From Micromonospora fulviviridis (GTDB lineage Bacteria > Actinomycetota > Actinomycetes > Mycobacteriales > Micromonosporaceae), in assembly GCF_014648395.1 (NCBI RefSeq), contig NZ_BMRA01000003.1, positions 157,933-221,932 on the forward strand: 64,000 nucleotides of DNA, in the 5' to 3' direction. Shown here in pieces: positions 61,397 to 64,000 of this stretch. The notes beneath the pieces are model-generated. The model was given only the letters and a program-made list of their open reading frames with translations. It did not search any database and was not told where the DNA came from. Both the position numbers and the translations under genes were made by a program. Positions within the stretch are counted from its first letter, which is position 1, and each line of letters begins with the position of its first letter.

Positions 61397-63391
61397 TCAG
61401 TCCTCGTCCTGGTGCCCGCGGGGGTGTTCCCAGCGGGGGTTCGACGGCGTGCTGCGCTGCGGACCCAACTGGGTCTCGTCCGGCTCGACGGTCTCCTCGA
61501 AGCTGGGCCGGCGCACCTCCTCCGGCTCCGGCACCTCGACCGGCCGCGCGCCCGACTGCGGCGCGGGCTGGAACTCGACGGCCTCGCGGGCGCCGTGCGC
61601 GCCCTCGGCGGCCGGCGACTCGGGGACGTGCCGCTCGCGGTGCAACTCCTCCATGAAGTGCTGCGGTGGCTTGGTGGTGCGCTGCGGCAGGTCCCGGCCC
61701 AGGTCGGAGACGAGCGGGCCGTACTTCAGGTCGAAGGCCGGCCGCTCGGAGCGGATCCGCGGCATCCGGTCGAAGTTGCGCAGCGGTGGCGGGCAGGTGG
61801 TGGCCCACTCCAGCGAGTTGCCGAAGCCCCACGGGTCGTCGACCGTGACCTTGGCGCCGTACCGCCAGGACCGCCAGGCGTTGTAGATGAAGAACAGGGT
61901 GGACGCGCCGAGGATGAACGAGCCGATGGTGGAGATCTCGTTCAGACCGGTGAAGCCGTCACCGGGCAGGTAGTCGGCGTACCGCCGGGGCATGCCCTCG
62001 GCGCCCAGCCAGTGCTGCACCAGGAACGTCATGTGGAAGCCGATGAACATGGTCCAGAAGTGCATCTTGCCCAGCCGCTCGTCGAGCAGCCGCCCGGTCA
62101 TCTTCGGGAACCAGAAGTAGACCCCGCCGAACGCGGCGAACACGATGGTGCCGAAGAGCACGTAGTGGAAGTGCGCGACCACGAAGTACGTGTCGGAGAC
62201 CTGGAAGTCGGCCGGCGGGCTGGCCAGCAGCACGCCGGTCAGGCCTCCGAACAGGAAGGTGACCAGGAATCCGACCGCGAAGAGCATCGGCGTCTCGAAG
62301 GTGATCTGCCCCTTCCACATGGTGCCGATCCAGTTGAAGAACTTCACGCCGGTGGGCACCGCGATGAGGTAGCTGAGGATGCTGAAGAACGGCAGCAGCA
62401 CCTGCCCGGTGACGAACATGTGGTGCGCCCAGACGGTCATCGAGAGCACGGTGATCGCGATGGTGGCGAGCACCAGACCGGTGTAACCGAAGATCGGCTT
62501 GCGGGAGAAGACCGGGATGATCTCGGTGATGATGCCGAAGAACGGCAGCGCCACGATGTAGACCTCGGGATGGCCGAAGAACCAGAACAGGTGCTGCCAG
62601 AGCATCGGACCCGCGGTGGTCGGGTCGTAGACGTGCGAGTGCAGGAGCCGGTCTGCGCCCAGCGCGAGGAGAGCGGCGGCGAGCAGGGGGAACACGAAAA
62701 TCACCAGGACGCTGGTGAGCAGCAGGTTCCAGGTGAAGATCGGCATCCGGAACATCGTCATGCCCGGCGCGCGCAGCGTGATGATCGTCGTGATCATGTT
62801 GACCGCGCCGAGGATGGTGCCGAGGCCGGAGACGACCAGCCCCACCACCCACAGGTTCCCGCCGACCCCCGGGCTGTGCTGCGCCGTGCTGAGCGGTGTG
62901 TACGCGAACCAGCCGAAGTCGGCGGCGCCGCCCGGGGCGGCGAAGCCGCCCAGCACCATCGTCCCGCCGAACAGGTACAGCCAGTACGCGAAGGCGTTCA
63001 GCCGCGGGAACGAGACGTCGGGTGCGCCGATCTGGAGCGGGACGATGTAGTTGCCGAAGGCGAAGACCAGTGGCGTGGCGAACAGCAGCAGCATGATCGT
63101 GCCGTGCATGGTGAACAGTTGGTTGTACTGCTCGGGGGAGACGATCTGCATTCCCGGCCGGCCCAACTCGGCCCGGAGCAGCAGCGCCAGCACGCCGCCG
63201 ATCAGGAAGAACGCGAACGAGGTGATCAGGTACATCAGGCCGATCAGCTTCGCGTCGGTGGTGCGCAGCAGCCGCCACAGCGTGTTGCCCTTGACCGCCT
63301 CCCGGACCGGGCCGGGATAGCCGCCGAACTGGGCCGGGGCGAGGATGGCCGGCCCCCGGTCTCGTGGCTCCGTGACTACCCGTTCAGGCAT
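61397..63391 (-). CDS. ctaD: cytochrome c oxidase subunit I
   Basis: A 664-residue membrane protein with 12 membrane segments, the catalytic subunit of aa3-type terminal oxidase. Haem and copper ligands appear in [25 protein letters not shown] (His and cross-linked Tyr), WAHHMFVTG (two Cu ligands) and [10 protein letters not shown] (haem a3 and a ligands). The C-terminal 110 residues are a hydrophilic, acidic, Pro-rich extension ([20 protein letters not shown]) seen in actinobacterial CtaD. Subunits II and III (ctaC, ctaE) are not adjacent, as in many actinobacteria. The ATG at 63391 gives [14 protein letters not shown]; no clear ribosome site is seen. Confidence 0.95.
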   Translation of the reverse strand: MPERVVTEPRDRGPAILAPAQFGGYPGPVREAVKGNTLWRLLRTTDAKLIGLMYLITSFAFFLIGGVLALLLRAELGRPGMQIVSPEQYNQLFTMHGTIMLLLFATPLVFAFGNYIVPLQIGAPDVSFPRLNAFAYWLYLFGGTMVLGGFAAPGGAADFGWFAYTPLSTAQHSPGVGGNLWVVGLVVSGLGTILGAVNMITTIITLRAPGMTMFRMPIFTWNLLLTSVLVIFVFPLLAAALLALGADRLLHSHVYDPTTAGPMLWQHLFWFFGHPEVYIVALPFFGIITEIIPVFSRKPIFGYTGLVLATIAITVLSMTVWAHHMFVTGQVLLPFFSILSYLIAVPTGVKFFNWIGTMWKGQITFETPMLFAVGFLVTFLFGGLTGVLLASPPADFQVSDTYFVVAHFHYVLFGTIVFAAFGGVYFWFPKMTGRLLDERLGKMHFWTMFIGFHMTFLVQHWLGAEGMPRRYADYLPGDGFTGLNEISTIGSFILGASTLFFIYNAWRSWRYGAKVTVDDPWGFGNSLEWATTCPPPLRNFDRMPRIRSERPAFDLKYGPLVSDLGRDLPQRTTKPPQHFMEELHRERHVPESPAAEGAHGAREAVEFQPAPQSGARPVEVPEPEEVRRPSFEETVEPDETQLGPQRSTPSNPRWEHPRGHQDED

Positions 63392-63478
63392 GGCTTCTCA
63401 CCCCGTGTGACGACAGACAGGACGGGCACGCGTACCCGACCCTCTGCCCATCAAACCAGGCGAGAGCGGAGAATTCGG

Positions 63479-64000
63479 TCAGTTCGCCGGCAGCATGGCC
63501 CAGACCACCTTGCCCGCGCCCGCCGGGCTGCTGCCCCAGCGCTGGGCCAGCTCGCGGACCAGCATCAGCCCGCGCCCGCCCTCGGCGCGCAGGTCCCGGT
63601 CGGTCACCGCCCGCGGGTCGGCCGGGCTGCCGTCCATCACCGCCACCCGCAGGTACGGGCGGCGCAGGGTCAGCGTCACCTGCATGGGGGTGCCGGCGTG
63701 CCGGACGACGTTGCCGACCAGTTCGCTGAGGACCAGCGAGGCCGGGCCGGCCAGTTCCGGGATGTTCCACCGGCCGCACGCGTCGGTGACCAGCTCGCGG
63801 GCCCGACGGCAGGCCCCGGCCACCGGCTCCAGGCGGGCCCGCAACCGGGGGTCCGCCACCGAGCCGGCCAGCGCGGTCGCCTCCGCGCAGTCGGGGCGCA
63901 CCGGCACCACCCGGCAAGCGGTGGTCTCGGCGAGCCAGGCCGCCGTCTCCGGCGGCGGGGCGCACAGCACGACCGGCACGGCCGGCCAGTCCGCGGCCCG
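63479..64000 (-). CDS. HATPase anti-sigma-type protein, N terminus beyond the window
   Basis: The frame is open to the right edge, so the protein is cut; 173 residues are visible. Residues from about 75 of the visible part form a Ser/Thr kinase-like ATPase (HATPase_c): ELVGNVVRHAG is the N box and EGGRGLMLVRELAQRWG the G box region, as in RsbW/SpoIIAB relatives. The part before it (WPAVPVVLCAPPPETAAWLA) resembles the end of a STAS domain, which in many actinobacterial proteins is fused upstream of such an ATPase. A GTG at 63979 could start a shorter form. It may phosphorylate STAS proteins or hold a sigma factor. Confidence 0.78.
   Translation of the reverse strand, partial: RAADWPAVPVVLCAPPPETAAWLAETTACRVVPVRPDCAEATALAGSVADPRLRARLEPVAGACRRARELVTDACGRWNIPELAGPASLVLSELVGNVVRHAGTPMQVTLTLRRPYLRVAVMDGSPADPRAVTDRDLRAEGGRGLMLVRELAQRWGSSPAGAGKVVWAMLPAN

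Overview
The window reads as chromosomal DNA of a high-GC filamentous actinobacterium, most likely Micromonospora or a close relative in the Micromonosporaceae. Reasons: G/C at nearly every third codon position, frequent GTG starts, twin-arginine and lipobox secretion signals, a Rv2629/Balon-type protein, the TreX-TreY-TreZ operon, many STAS/PP2C/HATPase partner-switching proteins, and GC-rich hairpin terminators without U-tracts. I found no rRNA, tRNA, CRISPR array or insertion sequence. Most of the window is stable chromosome; only a small patch near 41.4-41.9 kb looks foreign.

Layout. 0-8.4 kb: secreted M28 peptidase, amylo-alpha-1,6-glucosidase, type-II NADH dehydrogenase-like flavoprotein, AI-2E permease, spermidine synthase-like protein, DUF2267 protein. 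8.5-14.3 kb: a signalling block with two STAS proteins divergent from a PP2C phosphatase, a cobalamin-binding protein, a third STAS, a receiver-only regulator and a DivIVA-like coiled coil. 14.3-21 kb: cell-wall lysozyme-like protein, membrane nuclease/phosphatase, OsmC, Ser/Thr kinase, alpha/beta hydrolase, SDR, ApbE-like protein. 21-27.7 kb: OmpR/EnvZ-type pair with GT39 and GT2-GtrA glycosyltransferases, then an AraC regulator. 28.4-32 kb: small membrane protein, methyltransferase and sulfatase-fold operon. 32-33.5 kb: citrate synthase. 33.6-40.2 kb: two secreted M14 carboxypeptidases, a fasciclin lipoprotein and an OmpR regulator. 40.3-41.9 kb: Nudix, GNAT and a small mobile-element remnant. 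41.9-49.9 kb: glycogen/trehalose genes. 50-51.6 kb: DGPF protein with an ECF42-type sigma factor. 51.6-59.8 kb: glutamate-cysteine ligase-like, dehalogenase-like, Balon-like, TPP enzyme and an orphan protein. 60-64 kb: a sigma factor fused to a STAS domain, cytochrome oxidase subunit I, and a HATPase protein cut by the window edge.

How the genes fit together. Two themes stand out. One is carbon storage and osmoprotection: glycogen synthase-like GT4, TreX, TreY, TreZ and debranching enzyme. The other is stress signalling by partner switching. The PP2C phosphatase is translationally coupled to a protein carrying the Wx9EH signature of adenosylcobalamin photoreceptors (CarH type), followed by a STAS protein. 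This suggests a light- or B12-responsive switch feeding a SigB/SigF-type sigma factor. At least six genes in the window have promoter-like sequences of the form GTTT-N15/17-GGG(T/A)A, the class such sigma factors read. A sigma factor of this family with a fused, phosphosite-less STAS domain is encoded at 60 kb. Other unusual items are a perfect 60-bp tandem duplication at a gene start, a family of long intergenic palindromes with ATCATG ends, and operator-like repeats in several gaps.
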